Of a stretch of DNA of 64,000 nucleotides, positions 26,265 to 40,400 are shown one piece after another. Each line of letters opens with the position of its first letter. Position 1 is the stretch's first letter. The notes under the pieces are model-generated. The model was given only the letters and a program-made list of their open reading frames with translations, did no database searches and had not been told where the DNA came from. The stretch comes from Neelides folsomi (taxonomy: Eukaryota > Arthropoda > Collembola > Neelipleona > Neelidae). Where the stretch lies: contig JAQGBZ010000074.1 of the NCBI GenBank assembly GCA_034687125.1, forward strand, positions 124,001-188,000, in the 5' to 3' direction. Position numbers and translations under genes: made by a program.

Positions 26265-27059
26265 AAAGAGACCTCCTTGGTCCTCTAACTCACCCGACGA
26301 GACAGGAGGTTCAAATTCCCTTTAATCCACTAAATAACTTTACTTCACCGCCCTCATTATCACATCCAGTGTAGTAATGAAGTTCCTCTCATTAGGCATG
26401 TCACGAAAGCCGCCCGCAGGGAAGGTGAATCTCCCCTTTCCATTGACCTCTACGCCAATAATAAGCAGAAAATGTTCAGGATGAGACGAAGGATGGAAAA
26501 GTACATTATATGCAACGAGTATAAAATTGTATGTAATAAGTACGTAATTTATAGTATTTATAGTATCATAATTTTATTACAGTAGAAAGGGAAAGAAGTA
26601 AATTCATAAATTCATATAAGAGCCGGAATGATCTAATAATGATTCTTAAGTACCAGAATAAGTATGAACATCTATATGTGAGGAATCTGAGCGAGGTGAA
26701 ATATGAGGAGAGGAAAATTTTCAGTAATTTTATTAGCACTCGAAAGAATCTGATACAGATTTCTGCCGAGATGGCCAATTCCAATAAGTACAAAGTTATT
26801 CTTCTCATAATGGGCGGATGTTGATAAGTTGAACTGCGTTGTTCCATGGGAAAGGGACAGAGAATGAGTAAATCTCTGGAGCTCCATGCCCATCGTTTAC
26901 TTATTATGAGAAGAATTACGGCTCCACATTCCTCGCTTCCTTTATTACACCCCTGACAGATCAGAGGAGTGGGATGAGGAATGGAGACGACTTCTTCACC
27001 TCCTTCATAGGCTTCTCAAGATGAATGTGGGAGAAACTTGGATAATCAGAATCCAATTC

Positions 27060-27072
27060 TGCTGAGTCAGTC
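27060..27072 (+). promoter_or_regulatory. Maf-recognition-like element
   Basis: TGCTGAGTCAGTC matches 11 of 13 positions of T-MARE: one full half site plus core, with the other flank imperfect. It is about 3.1 kb upstream of the Maf start and 800 bases from the previous MARE-like site. Confidence 0.35.
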
Positions 27073-29875
27073 AAAAGAGAGAAATTAAGATTTCCTACCG
27101 CGGTTGAAGAATCATTTGCACATGAAGAGGGGAATATGTGTATGATTCATCTCTCCTATCCTCCAATTCCTCATCATGAGAACTTGGGGTAAACAGAAAG
27201 AAGTCGATAGGGCAGAATTTGAGTAAATAAACCAAAAAAGTACTGGAGAGGGGGATGAGGAATATTAGGCGGAATAGGAATAAAGGGAATTGAAGGCAAT
27301 TAAAGAGATTCATGTAATGGAAGGTTCCTCTCCCAATCTTCGTATGAACTCTTAATGTGTATAAAGGAAGATTTTAGAAGATGATCATGAAATATTCCTA
27401 GTAAGAGAAAGTTTATGCAGCAACTTTCTCCGTTGAAATGCGAACAAATAACTTGGACAATTCTATTTTTTATGATGTCTCTCCTCTTTGGACCAAAGTG
27501 ACCATTCCAATTTATTCAGGCCCCGTCCATGGAACGGGTTTTATATTTTGTAAAGAGGGCCCCTCTCCCCTCCATTTCACCATTGCTCAATGACCCTATC
27601 GTTATGCATTATTTTTATTCACCGAGAACATCCTTCTCTATTAGTGAATCAATATCCTTATGTATGTATCAAGTCCTCCTCATTCCACTCATCTCAATCC
27701 ATTTTTATGGCTACTTTCATCTCATCCAATTTGCTCATTTCCCTTCATTTCAAATAACTCCTCTATCAAGAGGGCATGCGGAGTATTACGCAGAAAGAGA
27801 AGGATCAAAAATCCAAATTCAGAGATATCACCCCATTTCCCCTTCCATTTGCCCTCAGAATTAGAGAAAACTAATCTGGAAAGGTCAATTCGATCATGTT
27901 ATCTTATTATCGACATCTCCTCGGATCGTGGTACTCCCAAATAAAAATCCTCAATTTTATGTAACTTTTCTTTTTACAAAACATTGGAAGCCGATAGGAA
28001 TTCTTTAACGGATGGAATGAACGTAATCGAATTGATGGACCATAAAGTACTAGCACAGAAGGCAAACATAAGTAATCCATAATAACCCTTTTGACTCTCC
28101 ATAAATTCCCCAAAGAATGATATGAACAACGTTTTGTTTACAAATATACCCAACTTCATTGATGACACTTCCATTCAAATTTACTTAATTGCCGTATTAC
28201 AACCGTTAAAGGAGTGGCATAGTTTAAGGCAAAGTATGGACATAAACGTAAACGAAAACTGCTTACTCAAGTCAACAAGAATTGATTGAAATCCTTTGCC
28301 AATAATAATACATTAGCGATTTAATGAGAAGTCGCAATGGAATGGAGAATCTCAAATTGCTCTCGTTAGTGTTTATTTATCTCTCCGCAAGTGTGAAAAT
28401 GTGAAAAAAACTGCAAAGTTAGATTTTACCATTACAAGAACTCAAATCTGTGTAATCTTTCACACTCCGATCCACACATATGATAAATTGTAACTTTGAT
28501 GAGGGACTTCAATTTTCCAAATTCAATTCCTTTCCATTCGAAGGGAAGAATCGGAACTAAAATTGGATTTAAAGTTATTTTACGGTCAATTCTCCATCTC
28601 AGGAATCTCATCTCTCGAAGAAGGGTCTTGAAGAGAACTCAACAGGTCCATCGCAAATCAAAAATTGCAACCAAGGCATTTTTTTCATTTTTATTCCTTC
28701 TCATCATAAGTGATGACAATGAGTGTCATAATGGGATTCGGAATGGAAGACCAAGAGAGGAGGAATGAGTCCGAGAGCCACCCTCACCATCATCATCTTA
28801 TCCGCGTGCAGAAGATAATAGGATTTAATCGGGGCTGATTAAACTCTCCTGAAATTCGAGACTCCTGGATGAGAGATGCAACAAAGTATTGAATCCTTGA
28901 CTGGAAAGAGGATGCAGACAAACCCAGACAAGATACAGATTAGAAATGAGGGCAACCCGTCCGCCCGACACCTTTTTATGAGAAACTCATTATAGAGAAC
29001 GAGACGAAGGCCAAGGCTCCGATTGATACTTAGTTTTATATTACCCATCGGATCTTCTTTGGCCCAGATTCACTCAAGTGGGGTTTTGGCCATTGGATTT
29101 CCTTTATGTGGGACATGTCTCCATTAGTCGTTCGCTTGGTCTCTCACTGAACTAACCAACAAGGGTGTCTTTTACCAAACAAATCCCTTTTTTTCAAAAC
29201 TACGGAAAGTTTCTGGGAGTTGGTATAATAGAAGATTTGCAAATTAATGGAGTTTTCAAAGGATTCCGGTTACTTGTGATATCCCCCCCCCCCTTTGCCC
29301 TTCTGAATCATAAACTGGAGTTAATGTGTTAGTTGTTACATTTTAATGGCTCGCTCGACCTCTCAGCTCTTATTTCATTTAAAAATGGTGGTTCGCGAGA
29401 GAGAACTTTGTCCGAACATCTCACGTACAATGTTGCCTCTCCAGAAGGGAATTTCTCCTCTAATTAATTTCCACCCTCATTTCAATGTCAAACTGAGTTA
29501 CACAAGCAGAGTTAAATCCCCACATTTTTCACCCTTTGAATGAGTGATAGCAGAAGGCCTTAGAGCTAAAGGTGAACATCGTTAAAGGAAGATGTGTGAG
29601 GAATGTTTAAAGGGCCGAAGATGAACTGAACTTTAACCACTTCCATATAATATACACTCTTTAAGTATATCTCCCCAACTTCTTGACTCTAGCCAGTGCA
29701 GTGAAGAGAGATGCATCGAAAATTGCAGAATCCGCAGTTTTTTTTCAACCCGACCGCTCCTGGATCTTCCATTGGAGAGATGCGGAGAGGGGGCACATGG
29801 GGAAAATTTCCATCCTTATCCATTCATTTAACCCCACTAATTGCCCCTCTTTAATCACCGATATGTAATTTTAAA

Positions 29876-30181
29876 GTTTAAAGGGGCGGGTGGAGGAAGG
29901 TGGGCGAGGTGCGGAGTCGCCGCGGCCCGAACCCAGTAGGACGATTGGGTGCCGGGACGGAGAAGGAGGAGGGAAAGCTGGGACGAGTTGCCTCGGTCCT
30001 CCCTCCGCCCTCGACTTAAAGCCCAGCTTCCCTTCGGAGAATCCCCACATGTTCGTCGGAACCCCACAGCGACTCACCCTCTCCTTTCTCCGGGTCTTGG
30101 AAGTCAAAGAAAGCTCCTTTTGCAAATATAGGGGAAACAAGAGATTTCCTCTGTGAAGTGACCACTTGAGTTCTTGTAACA
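29876..30181 (+). promoter_or_regulatory. GC-rich proximal promoter and 5' UTR of the Maf gene
   Basis: The most GC-rich stretch of the window begins abruptly at about 29880 with a GC box (GGGGCGGG at 29883-29890) and continues with CG dinucleotides up to the start codon. No convincing TATA box is placed next to it. The location directly before the Maf coding exon suggests a CpG-type promoter with 5' UTR; the transcription start cannot be fixed from sequence. Confidence 0.5.
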
Positions 30182-31497
30182 ATGGTTAACATGCGGACGA
30201 GTCGGGCTTTGATGCACAGCATGGAAGCCAACAGCGACGGCCCTCTTCCCGAAATCCTCGACTTCGACTTGGAACATTTCAGAAATGTCTATCAGAATCA
30301 ACAACACGCAGAGATGCCAATTCCATCAAATCCTATCGAGGAAGTGCAGCCGATCCTTTCCGATATCCCACACCACGGGACGCCCATGAACCCGTATACT
30401 GAATTGGTCAATACCGGTCGGCCACACATACAGGTAAAGATTCCAAATACACCTCCAAGAACACCTGACGACTCCTCCTCCCAATGTGGGCTGCCATCAT
30501 CACCGTACAGTGTCCAAACCGTGCCTTCCTCCAGCGCCTACGCCCCACACACTCCGTTCATTGATCATGCAGAGGGCCATAGAAATCACTTAATGGAGGA
30601 CATGTCAATGTGTCCGCCCCACAACGGCGGAATCCAGCTTCAAGGCTATCTTTCTCCTTTGGACCTCCGACCAGGTCAGTGTACGGAAATGGACACTTGG
30701 CCTCCAAGAGTCAAGTATGGGAATTATCATCATCAGAATCATCACCATGTTGAGCATCATCACGTAATTCCTCCTGGGGTTCAAACCATCCACCACAGCA
30801 ATCGACATCAACGATCTGAATCATTAGACTCTCACTCTCGCGAATCCACGAGCAATAACAAGTTTCCCGCCGAGGTCATACCTGGAATAGACGACACTCT
30901 CTTAACGGAATTGCCAGTTCGCGAACTCAACAAGAAACTCCACGGGTGGTCAAAGGAAGAAGTCCAGAGGGTTAAGCAGAAACGGCGGACTCTCAAAAAC
31001 CGCGGATACGCTCAGAACTGCCGCACAAAGCGCCTCAAACAACGCACACAACTTGAGGAGCAAAACCAAATGCAACAGAAGATAATCAGACGGTATGAAT
31101 ATTCTGAAGCCCAATACATGAAGAATATTCGAAAGTATGAGCAGATTTTTGAAATTCTCAAAAAAACCTGTCGTTGTGACGCCATGAGGAAAATTCTGCG
31201 AGGAGCCTTCAACATTCCCCTTCATCAACAATTGCAATCACAAATGGAACATCCAATGCAACAATACCAAATGGTAAATTAACTTTCTATCTCTGATTTC
31301 GATTTCAACCCTCCCCCTTTAGAGCAGTTTGCTCATTGTAGTAATTAATGTTAGCATAAACTTTCCCATTAAAATTTGTGTCATTTATTTAGGCACAAGG
31401 TGTTGAAGGCTCAGAGGGAGGGTCGACTCATTCTTCCGTGTCCTCAACAGCAGCCACCGCTAGCAATCCAAGTTCACCTGAACAAAATTGCTACTGA
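30182..31497 (+). CDS. large Maf bZIP transcription factor (MafB / traffic jam type)
   Basis: Two coding exons, 30182-31273 and 31393-31497 (donor ATG|GTAAAT, acceptor TTTATTTAG, phase 0), give 398 aa. The start AACAATGG has a good context. Parts: a short acidic N-terminal region (about 20-35, [13 protein letters not shown], resembling the large-Maf acidic activation segment); a middle region rich in P, S and T; a His-rich tract (about 182-206); the Maf extended homology region (about 236-263, [16 protein letters not shown]); the basic region with [17 protein letters not shown] (about 265-281); and a zipper (291-326). The N-terminal activation part excludes a small Maf. Large Mafs are nuclear factors that bind MARE sites; Drosophila traffic jam acts in gonad and neurons. 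The zipper is odd: the d positions are L291, Q298, Y305, Y312, Y319, L326. The second exon adds a 34-aa tail rich in S and T. Ortholog assignment within the large Mafs is not possible from this alone. Confidence 0.88.
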
Positions 31498-34400
31498 CGC
31501 CAGCAAAGTGGTTTTGTTCAACGTCACTTCACCCCACAAAGAGACAGCTCCTTCTTCAAACACAACAACTACAAATAGTAATCGTAAAATTGTAAAAAAA
31601 ACACCCTCATAATATCTACAATATAATATATATAGATACATATATAGATACAATATGATCGATAGCTATAGAATGATGAATATGGCTCAAAGGGTTTTCC
31701 TTTCCTTCTCCTATTAATATAATGTTATTTACCATATAAAGGAATATTTTATATTATGCCGCATTTTAAAAATTCTCCTATTATTATTCCACTGACACTA
31801 TACATGTAAATATTAATATATTGGGAAAGTTAAAATGTTTTAGCTATAATTACTTATATCTGTATGATGATCTTAAGAATATTTACAAAATTAAATACTC
31901 TCATTAGCGCTGAGTAAATACTAAGCATATTAAAGGACAACTATGCGATTAATTACTACTTATGCATACTTAAAGAATATAAACAAACATAACTTCGCAT
32001 TACATTAAATACAAAAGTATTTAAAATATTAGAAGTAAAGTAACTATCATATAGTTAAAAAGTATATTAAATTAGTGCTAACAATAAATGTAAGTTCATA
32101 CATTATTACATCTATGTATGAATGGTATATGTATATTATAATCACTTTGAAGAATTGAATCGACTAAATCTAAATGTAAGTTTAATATAAGTAATATATT
32201 AGTAAATAGAAATACTATTAAGTAATAAGATAAATTAAGAAATTAGCTCCAGTAAGCTAGTGACATTTAATTTCCTCTATGCTTCATTGAGTAAGCGTAA
32301 GTAGGAAAAGAATGAAGTGTGTGTAAGTTTGAGCGTTTGCAAGTATGCGAGTTTGTTGAACGAACACGGCGAGTTTGAGAAGATTGAATGAATGCATTCA
32401 TTGACCTCTTGGGAGATTACCAAGACCTTTTCCATGCTTTCCTCTTTCGATTGAGCTAATGAAGCATAATGGAGATAGGAGAGAGTTTCGTGCAAGAGTG
32501 GGTTAGAGGAGCCGATCTTTGCCACGCTTTTAGAATGTAAATAACGTCAAATTGTGCGTCTTTTCCTATCGGTTTAGAGTGAGACGAGGGAGGCTGGATC
32601 CCGAGTTGTCTAATAACTACTGTACGTCAGTCCATGGTGCAGAAACTGAGAGTGACTCTTTGAACTATTATTATACTTTTAAGTGTTCCACATTTAACAA
32701 TTTATATTAAGCTTACAATTTAAGAGTTATACTTGTTCTTGTTCTGTAGGTATTTCCATGCGCCTCTTATTTTTTTCACATTTCACTTCTGTTTGACTTT
32801 ACAATACTTTACATGGATGAAAAATAGGGAGAAATTGAGAGTTATTGGGAAAGGAATGGTATGGTGAGTGAATGAAGACTCCAGGAGTAATCCGATCTAT
32901 TTATTTAGGAACAAAAGCCTGGGGATGATGGAGTATAAAAGCGCTTATTTATTGAATTGGAGTGAGTGGAGAGACGAATGATAAGATGTCAATTAGAATT
33001 AGGGATTTGTATGCAAGACCACTGGCCATCACATAGGTTTCAATAACACGAGTGGCTACTCAAGTAACTCAACACTCACGCCTTGTAATTCAATTTATTT
33101 ACCCGGATTTCGGAATAAGTGACACTTTCGAGAACATCATTATTGAACATTATTCCTTCTGACATTTACTGCCCACCACTTTCTATTATTTGGTATCCAC
33201 TTTTGCATTAGCATTCCCTTATAGCTTATAGCACGAGTTAAAATATAGTTAGAATAAAAAGCTTCTCTTTTCCTCATCTTTCACCACCCCCACCATTTCC
33301 ACATCAATCCAGGAAATGCAAGTGATTGAATTTTATGAAAGTAATATCTTTACAACTCAAACTTTTATAATTCATAAAATATTATATGGAATAAGGTTAA
33401 CTTTAAGATAATTAATTTTAGGCCTAGTGCCACTCGTGCTTTGTTACTACCAAAGGATGTTGGTATTATCTATAGAACTATGTAATATTGTTAATTGCTA
33501 TCCTATGACCATACTACTCTTTTCTGCTAAAGGGTTACACTTAAATTATTATTACTTCATTAAGTCATAAGCTGATGCATGTATAATAAATATGTAAAAG
33601 TAAGTACGACTTTGTTAAGAAATTATTAAGTATGCAAGAATAAGAAATTCTTCGAAAAGCTAAAACTCGTTTATAGTTAATACTTATTTCAAAGTTGGCT
33701 CTTGTAATTGCATTAATTACAAATTATCTTCCTAATTTAAATTCACACTTTTAAACAATGGGTGTTGAGTTGCAGTGAAATTACATAAAATAAAAAATAC
33801 TTTCAACTTTTAATTTTAATATGTATGGCAGTTCTATAATACATACTTATTTACAATTATAGATATAATCAGTGAAATTTGATCTTAAACCGCGTATTGG
33901 GAAATTTACAATGTCGAGGTAATTAAATCACTCGCTCGTTAAATTAAATTTACGTAACATAAATTGACTTATGCATGTTATATAATGTCATAAAGAGAAT
34001 TGTGAAAGGCGTAAAATATTGGTTTGGTGAATAAACCACTAATATGATGTCAAAAGAAACTTGTACCTGTCAACCAATAATTCATACCTACCAACTAAAA
34101 AACTTTATTTGAACTGCTTAGAAATGAAACAACGACGAAGTGTTGTAAATTATATGAAAAATGTAAAAAAATATCAAACTGGAGTAAGTCTTAAAAACTT
34201 CTGCATATGTGAGGTTTGAAAGGAATCGCTAACTTTACATTCTTTATTTCCTTATATTGTATATCTCGTGAAATTATCGGGTAAAATGATGTTGAATTAA
34301 TTTCACATAAATAGCTAATATAGTAAGTTTACTTTAATATAATTAATTTAACTTCTGATGAATATCTCTTTTAAATCAACGTAATCTCAATATAAAAATA

Positions 34401-37400
34401 TCTTTATAATGTTAACCCTCCCTGCATGCAATTTCAAATTCATGTTCTGTTTCAATATCTCATCTCTCATTTAAGTTAAGAGAATAATAAATCTTGTATT
34501 CAATTTATACGTAGTGATTATGACTTTAAATTCATTTCCTTCTTTAAAGCATATTGCATATTGCAAATATTATATCACTCTCAATAAATATGTTAACTCA
34601 TATTTTGTAGATTTCATATGGGCAAAATATCATATGCTTATTTGTATTATAAATAAATATAATCTACAAATTACTATACTATACAGATATAAGTAGCAAT
34701 TGATAAACTGGAGCTTAACATCCAACCTTTTTAACTTTTTACACATGAACAACACGAGTTGCATATCAATATCACTTTCATAACATAAAATATGTTATAT
34801 GCAAGTTTGTTTGTCAAGTGGGCTGATAAGGACCATATTATTACTTCATCATATCATATGTAATTCATCCATACAATGTTTCATTATTTCATTCATTTTT
34901 TATATGTTTTCATATTTTTCATACTATTTATCATCTGTAAAAGTTATAAAGGCACTCTGTAAATATAGATTTACAATGGGTATCTAGCATAATTACAGAA
35001 TCATTATTTATAAAGTTTTACTGTTTAATAAATACGTGCATAATGAATTTATTAACAATCATATCATGAGCCTACCACAATTTAAAACGAACAATTTTAT
35101 AATTCATGATAAATTGTTATTTTAATAAATAGGGAATACCTACTTACTTAAAAGTTGTTCAAATACTTTAACTGTTTAAAGAAATTCCTATTATGGATAT
35201 TGTATACCATACTTTAAACTGACATAATACGAATTAAATAATCAAGTATCAAGATGAAAAATAAGATCAAGGAGGTCATTGAAAATTGACCAATTCACAT
35301 GAGAATCTTAAAGCCAAGAATTCATTTCAAAAGGCGTTTCATTATAAAAGAATCCGATTAAGATGTTTCCAAACCTGAAGGTTCTCAGACGCATTCATTT
35401 GGAAAATATGGAAATTACATAAAGAGTTTTAATACAAAGTATTAACTTTTATCAATTCCTAAATTACTATCAATTCAAAGGTCCCCAACTCATGACATGG
35501 AATAATCATCCAGTTGCTCGATGGTTTCTACCTTATCTCGCTCAATGTGACCCATTGGAACTTGTGCCGAAGCGAAAATCTTTTTATTTCCCTTCTTCTC
35601 TTTTTCTAGGGAACTCCTCTTCTAATCCTGGGCAGCAAACGGGGCGGAGCATGGAGATTAGCAGAAGAGCGATGAGGATTAGAGTCCTCGTTCATTAGGC
35701 ACGAACCTCGTGTCTTCCTCTCCTCCTCTTTTGTCCTGGAGCAAACGAGGGAGATCGAGAATGGAAGGAGTTGGTTGAGGAAATACAAAGGATGAACCTT
35801 CGTGCTTTATCATCTATCAACTACTACGAGCCTATTCGACCCTCAACGGCCACTCAAGGGCCACTCCATTATTAATAACATCTCTCTCTCTCTCTCAGCT
35901 TCACATCAATTCCTTATTGTGTCCTCGCTTTGCCTCTCCCTTTCGCCTTTCACACACTGCCCCATTCAAAGATGATACAAAGAGGCGTCGAGGAACCCAA
36001 TACCCTTCCCATTCGTCAAAACACCGCAATCTTCCCAATCTCCCAATAAAGGACAATGATGTAATTATGAGTGTATTCGTACAAACACGACCTCATAGAA
36101 ATCATGTTTAAATGTGTCTTTTTAACTTCATTTCATTTCTCAACCAATTTTATTCTACCATATAATTATATGACATGTATATATTTAATAAGTCATAATG
36201 GAAAACAGCAATAGAGATAAGAGAGCAATGATTGCATATGCCATGGAGGAAGACTCGAGTTTCCACTCGTTAAAACTCGTCTAAAAGTTCAGAGAACTTC
36301 ATTAAAAATCATTTAACAGAAAGAGTTAACAATCGTCGGGTAGCAAAAGTCTCAATATATGTACTGATTGATTTATATTTTATATCATTCCATCTAATAT
36401 TATTTAAATTCCAGAAGGCTAACGGATATAAATTTTGTAAATATTATGTTCAACTTTACATTCTTGAAGAGCTGGAGCATAAAAATTAAATAATGTCTTG
36501 TATTCGTTTTTTATATTTAAACGTTCATGTATTTAATTTGTAAACAAGCATTTAAAATTGTCCTTCCATCCGATCGTGAATAATGTTCAAACAGTTCAAA
36601 ATGTATCGCTAGACCGACAGCAATGAATTTTCATGGCATTTCTAACTTGCACCAAAAGATTTAGAGAATGCTTTGGGAGAATGCGAGGAAAATTAGCTAA
36701 ATGAGTTTGAGTCAGAGAGAAAAAGAAATAAAAATTTACGATGGCAAGATCGTGTCCAAAGTGTGGCATCTTAACCTAAGCCCATTTAATAACGCATAGA
36801 CCCCTTAATACGCACTCAATATCCAAACATGTCAAACCCATAATCCCTTCATCATCAAAACAATGTTTTTTATCCTTCTTATCTTCATGCTCCAAATAAG
36901 CGTTTTTTACGTTCCGATCCATTTTTCATTATGACCAAAACAAATATTATTGGTAATTAAAATCATTACGTATTGAAATGCAAAGCATATATTAGAATTT
37001 TAAAAAAAATAAGTGATCCTTTTTTGAAAGAGTGAAAGGAGTGCAAAACTGCTAATTGAAATGAATGTGAAAGTACCGTGAAATGTCCTCTTTATCCAAA
37101 ATGGTCAGATCAGATCAGAAATTATTGAAATAAGATCTCATGTTTTGAAAGGCGCGCATAGGGAGATAAAAGCAATAAATCAGGAAAGATCAAGTATCAA
37201 GTTCCACTTAAAAATTCATCCCTCATTTGAAAGAAATGACGGCGTCTTGCACAAGCCAAAACGAATGTTGTGTTGACAAAGGTTGGTCGTTAAAAGCAAA
37301 CAATGGAGTTTCGGGGCTGTCGTAAAAGTAATGTCATGTAATGTGTAGTAATGAAAGGAGCGAATACTAGCAAGACCCAAATCCAAAGGCGATAAAAGAT

Positions 37401-40400
37401 ACTTATAATCAACGGCCGACTTCTCAATTTTCCTCAAAAACAATCTCATTTGTATTTTTGCGTACACGATCGACAGCATAGGTATATGTAAGCGAACATA
37501 ATTTTTAATGTTTTTCATTTAAAGTTCATAACAAGGCTTGAAATAATTCTCGGAATATTCTGTTGTAATAGAATATCCACATTAATCTCTGCAATTAATA
37601 ATACTCGTAAACTATTACAGAGAGTGAATAGAATCAAAAGCAATTATTTTACGGTTCATAATTTATGCACATGAGAATGAGAACTCGGGTAGTTTGAATT
37701 TATAATCAAAGCTGTTACGATGATTTAGATGAACAGTAATCTGATTATTGTATTTGACCTCATTTCTTCATCACTTATAATTTTCCATCATCAAATCAAG
37801 AATCGAGAATTAAATACTTATGGGGGAAAGTTGTACTCGATAGGTATACTATATATTATATTAAATGAAAGATTTAGTAGTAAAAATTAAAAGAATTTAC
37901 AAATGAGACGGTTTAAAAATTTTGGTCTTAATAGAGTCAATATAGAGAAGTTAATAGAGATTAGGACTCGGAGAAGAAAAAAAGGACGAGGATTTATGAG
38001 GTTGGGAGAGCAACTAGAAGCCAAAAAATCAGACAAAGGAGGAGGACTCGAGAACACAATAAATCCTAACTGGACAAATCTCTTGGCTTCTCCTTAATTA
38101 GTTTTCAAAAGTGGACGCTTCCCCAAAGGGGCTCTTCCAAACGTAATGATTCCTTAATCCATCGATACGCAAGGAGAACGAGGGGGGATTCGACCCGATC
38201 CTTCCTTATCTTCAAATTAAGTCAATTTCCCAGTAATATTTATAGCCGTGACCACAACTTTTTCCCGCAGCACACGTGTCACCCTCCCCATGTATCAAGA
38301 GCCCTGTATCAGAAATTCAGGGAAACGAAGGAAATGAACATTCTCCTGTCATAAGGCGAGGAAATTCATCTCGATCTTTCAAGAAACATGAATTACGACG
38401 TCTTTTCTTCACCCTGTCCATTGATATATACAGATACGAGCACAATACTAGGTATAATACTAGCATACGAGTATATTATTTTGAATATTTAATAAAAATA
38501 CATACCAAGAATATTATTTAAATATTTATAAACTATGAAATTACGATACGTACAAAAGATATAGCACATGTACCATTATAAATAGTAATAGATTATGTAC
38601 AGTAAGTAATATATAAACTTGTGATTTCATGAATTTATGAATGTAAGAGAATTCTCCTGCAAGACTAAATCATTTTCCAAAAGTAGAAAAGTCGAAGAAA
38701 ATGACAATAAGTTTGAGGATTCTTACTAGCCTTATTTATCCACATTGATATTTGTAGAGTATTGAGAAAAATGAAAAGAAGGGATTGGTTGTGGAATATG
38801 AGGTTCAGAGTGGCCGTTCCTTAATTCCCCATTCCAACATTGTCTCTCTCCGTCCGAATGATCAAAATACATAACTCTGTTACGACCCCACATAAAGGAA
38901 ACTGTAATATCCATCTCCAATTTCCTACTCTTCGCAACCAAATAAACCCCTTGTGTTTCGCCATATGTGTGTATTTACTCTCATTGCTCTTCTCGTCCCT
39001 CCGCTGCCAATCGAAACCAGGCGAATCTGATCAAGTGAAGTTCGGTTTACTCAAAAGCTGATACAATTTCTTAGAAGAGCAACAGTAGCCCTCCGTTATT
39101 ATTGGCACTCTCCGAGCAACTCGACCCTGATTCCTTATGACATCTTCTTTCCTCTCAGCGCTCATAAATCTGAGGGTGATTCAGCCTCAGTGGTTACATA
39201 CGACGGCCTTAACTCTCAATGATCAAGATGTCAAAATCCCGTTTAAACTCTTAATGTCCATCAAGGAAAGTTGATGGCTAGAAGTATGGCAATGAGATGA
39301 TTTCCATTTCCTCGCTAGCAATGCGAACGAGCGCCTTCCTGGTAACTGGCAAGTGAGAACCCCACAATGGAAAACCTTTGCCCACCACCGTCCCTATGTT
39401 GATAGGGAGATGAGATAGTGAGTGATGAGAGGAGGTCCGAAAAAGACAACATCCGCTGAGATCGCCCCCTTCAATGTGGGTCGGAGTGGACGAGGTCCGC
39501 AGCCTGGCGGCCCTTGCAACATTTGGAACTAAGTGTTCCACTGGAGGGGATTTCACAATTGGGTTTTTTCGCATTGAAATGACTCCTCCTCGGTCCTTTC
39601 CCCCATTATTCATAAGAATAAATCAGCATCAATGGTCCTTTGGGGCGAATTCATAAAAAGGTCCCCCACGACCGTCATCTCTGCCCTCTTCGTCTGATCA
39701 ATTTTATTCACTTATAAAAATCCAATGATGCTCATCTTCATCCAGTACATAAAAATCCATCCCTTCACTCGCCTACATCGACCAACAAATGTTGATAAAG
39801 ATCATGAACTTAACTAAAGTAAAAACAAAAACATTAAACGATAAGTAGAGCGAGGCTTTATGTTACAAGAAGCTAAAAGGGAAACTCAAGCTGTGGGTTC
39901 TTGAAAAGAGTGTCCGTTGAGAGGGTGAGCATTATAATATAATCAATTGACTAGCGGAGAGTCAAGTGCAAAGCAAATGTCACGAAGTGGTGGGAGAGAT
40001 TTCTCAATGTGATTCGGATTTGAGGGAGAAGGCGACGGGAGGACATGGAGATGACATTACTCCACCACTCTTCCCAGATGCCTTCACCGCCCTTAGAGAC
40101 AGCCAAGCTCACATCAACGTAGTGTATACTATGTACTCACCAAGTAATCCAATTTATCTAGAGAACCTCGTCCTCCCCTTCCTCATTTCTCACCACTTCG
40201 CCCTTGGGGTGGTCCGCACCTTTCCACCTAAACACTTCCCAAAATCCACTTATTTTTTAAATCGCTCTTCAATAAATGGAATTTGAATCATTCCCACATC
40301 AAACAATAGAAATTCCATTAGACAAATACTAAAGAGAAAATCAGTCGAGATCATTTTGGGAGTTCATTGGGAATTTGAAGGGCGAGGATCACAAATGGAA

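Larger units (their letters stand above)
24101..29875. other. non-coding upstream region of the Maf gene
   Basis: About 5.8 kb without supported exons. Composition alternates: GC-richer blocks (about 24300-25010, 25240-25720, 26000-26510, 26800-29870) and AT-rich linkers (about 24100-24300, 25010-25240, 26510-26650). The linkers reuse TATAGTATTTA-like words, as at 24109, 24168 and 26552. Two Maf-recognition-like sites lie here. I infer proximal enhancers of the Maf gene. Confidence 0.5.

Noticed and set aside
26190-26340. possible tRNA or tRNA-derived repeat because of GGAGGTTCAAATTCCC
   Set aside because: The B-box-like word is imperfect and no cloverleaf or A box fits at the right distance.
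29871-30182. 103-codon minus-strand and 88-codon plus-strand frames in the GC-rich Maf promoter
   Set aside because: Long frames are expected in GC-rich DNA without stops. Both lack domains and overlap the inferred 5' UTR.
32277-32525. 82-codon minus-strand frame with a protein-like look (Leu/Ser-rich)
   Set aside because: No recognisable domain, upstream signals or splice partners; likely chance in the Maf downstream region.
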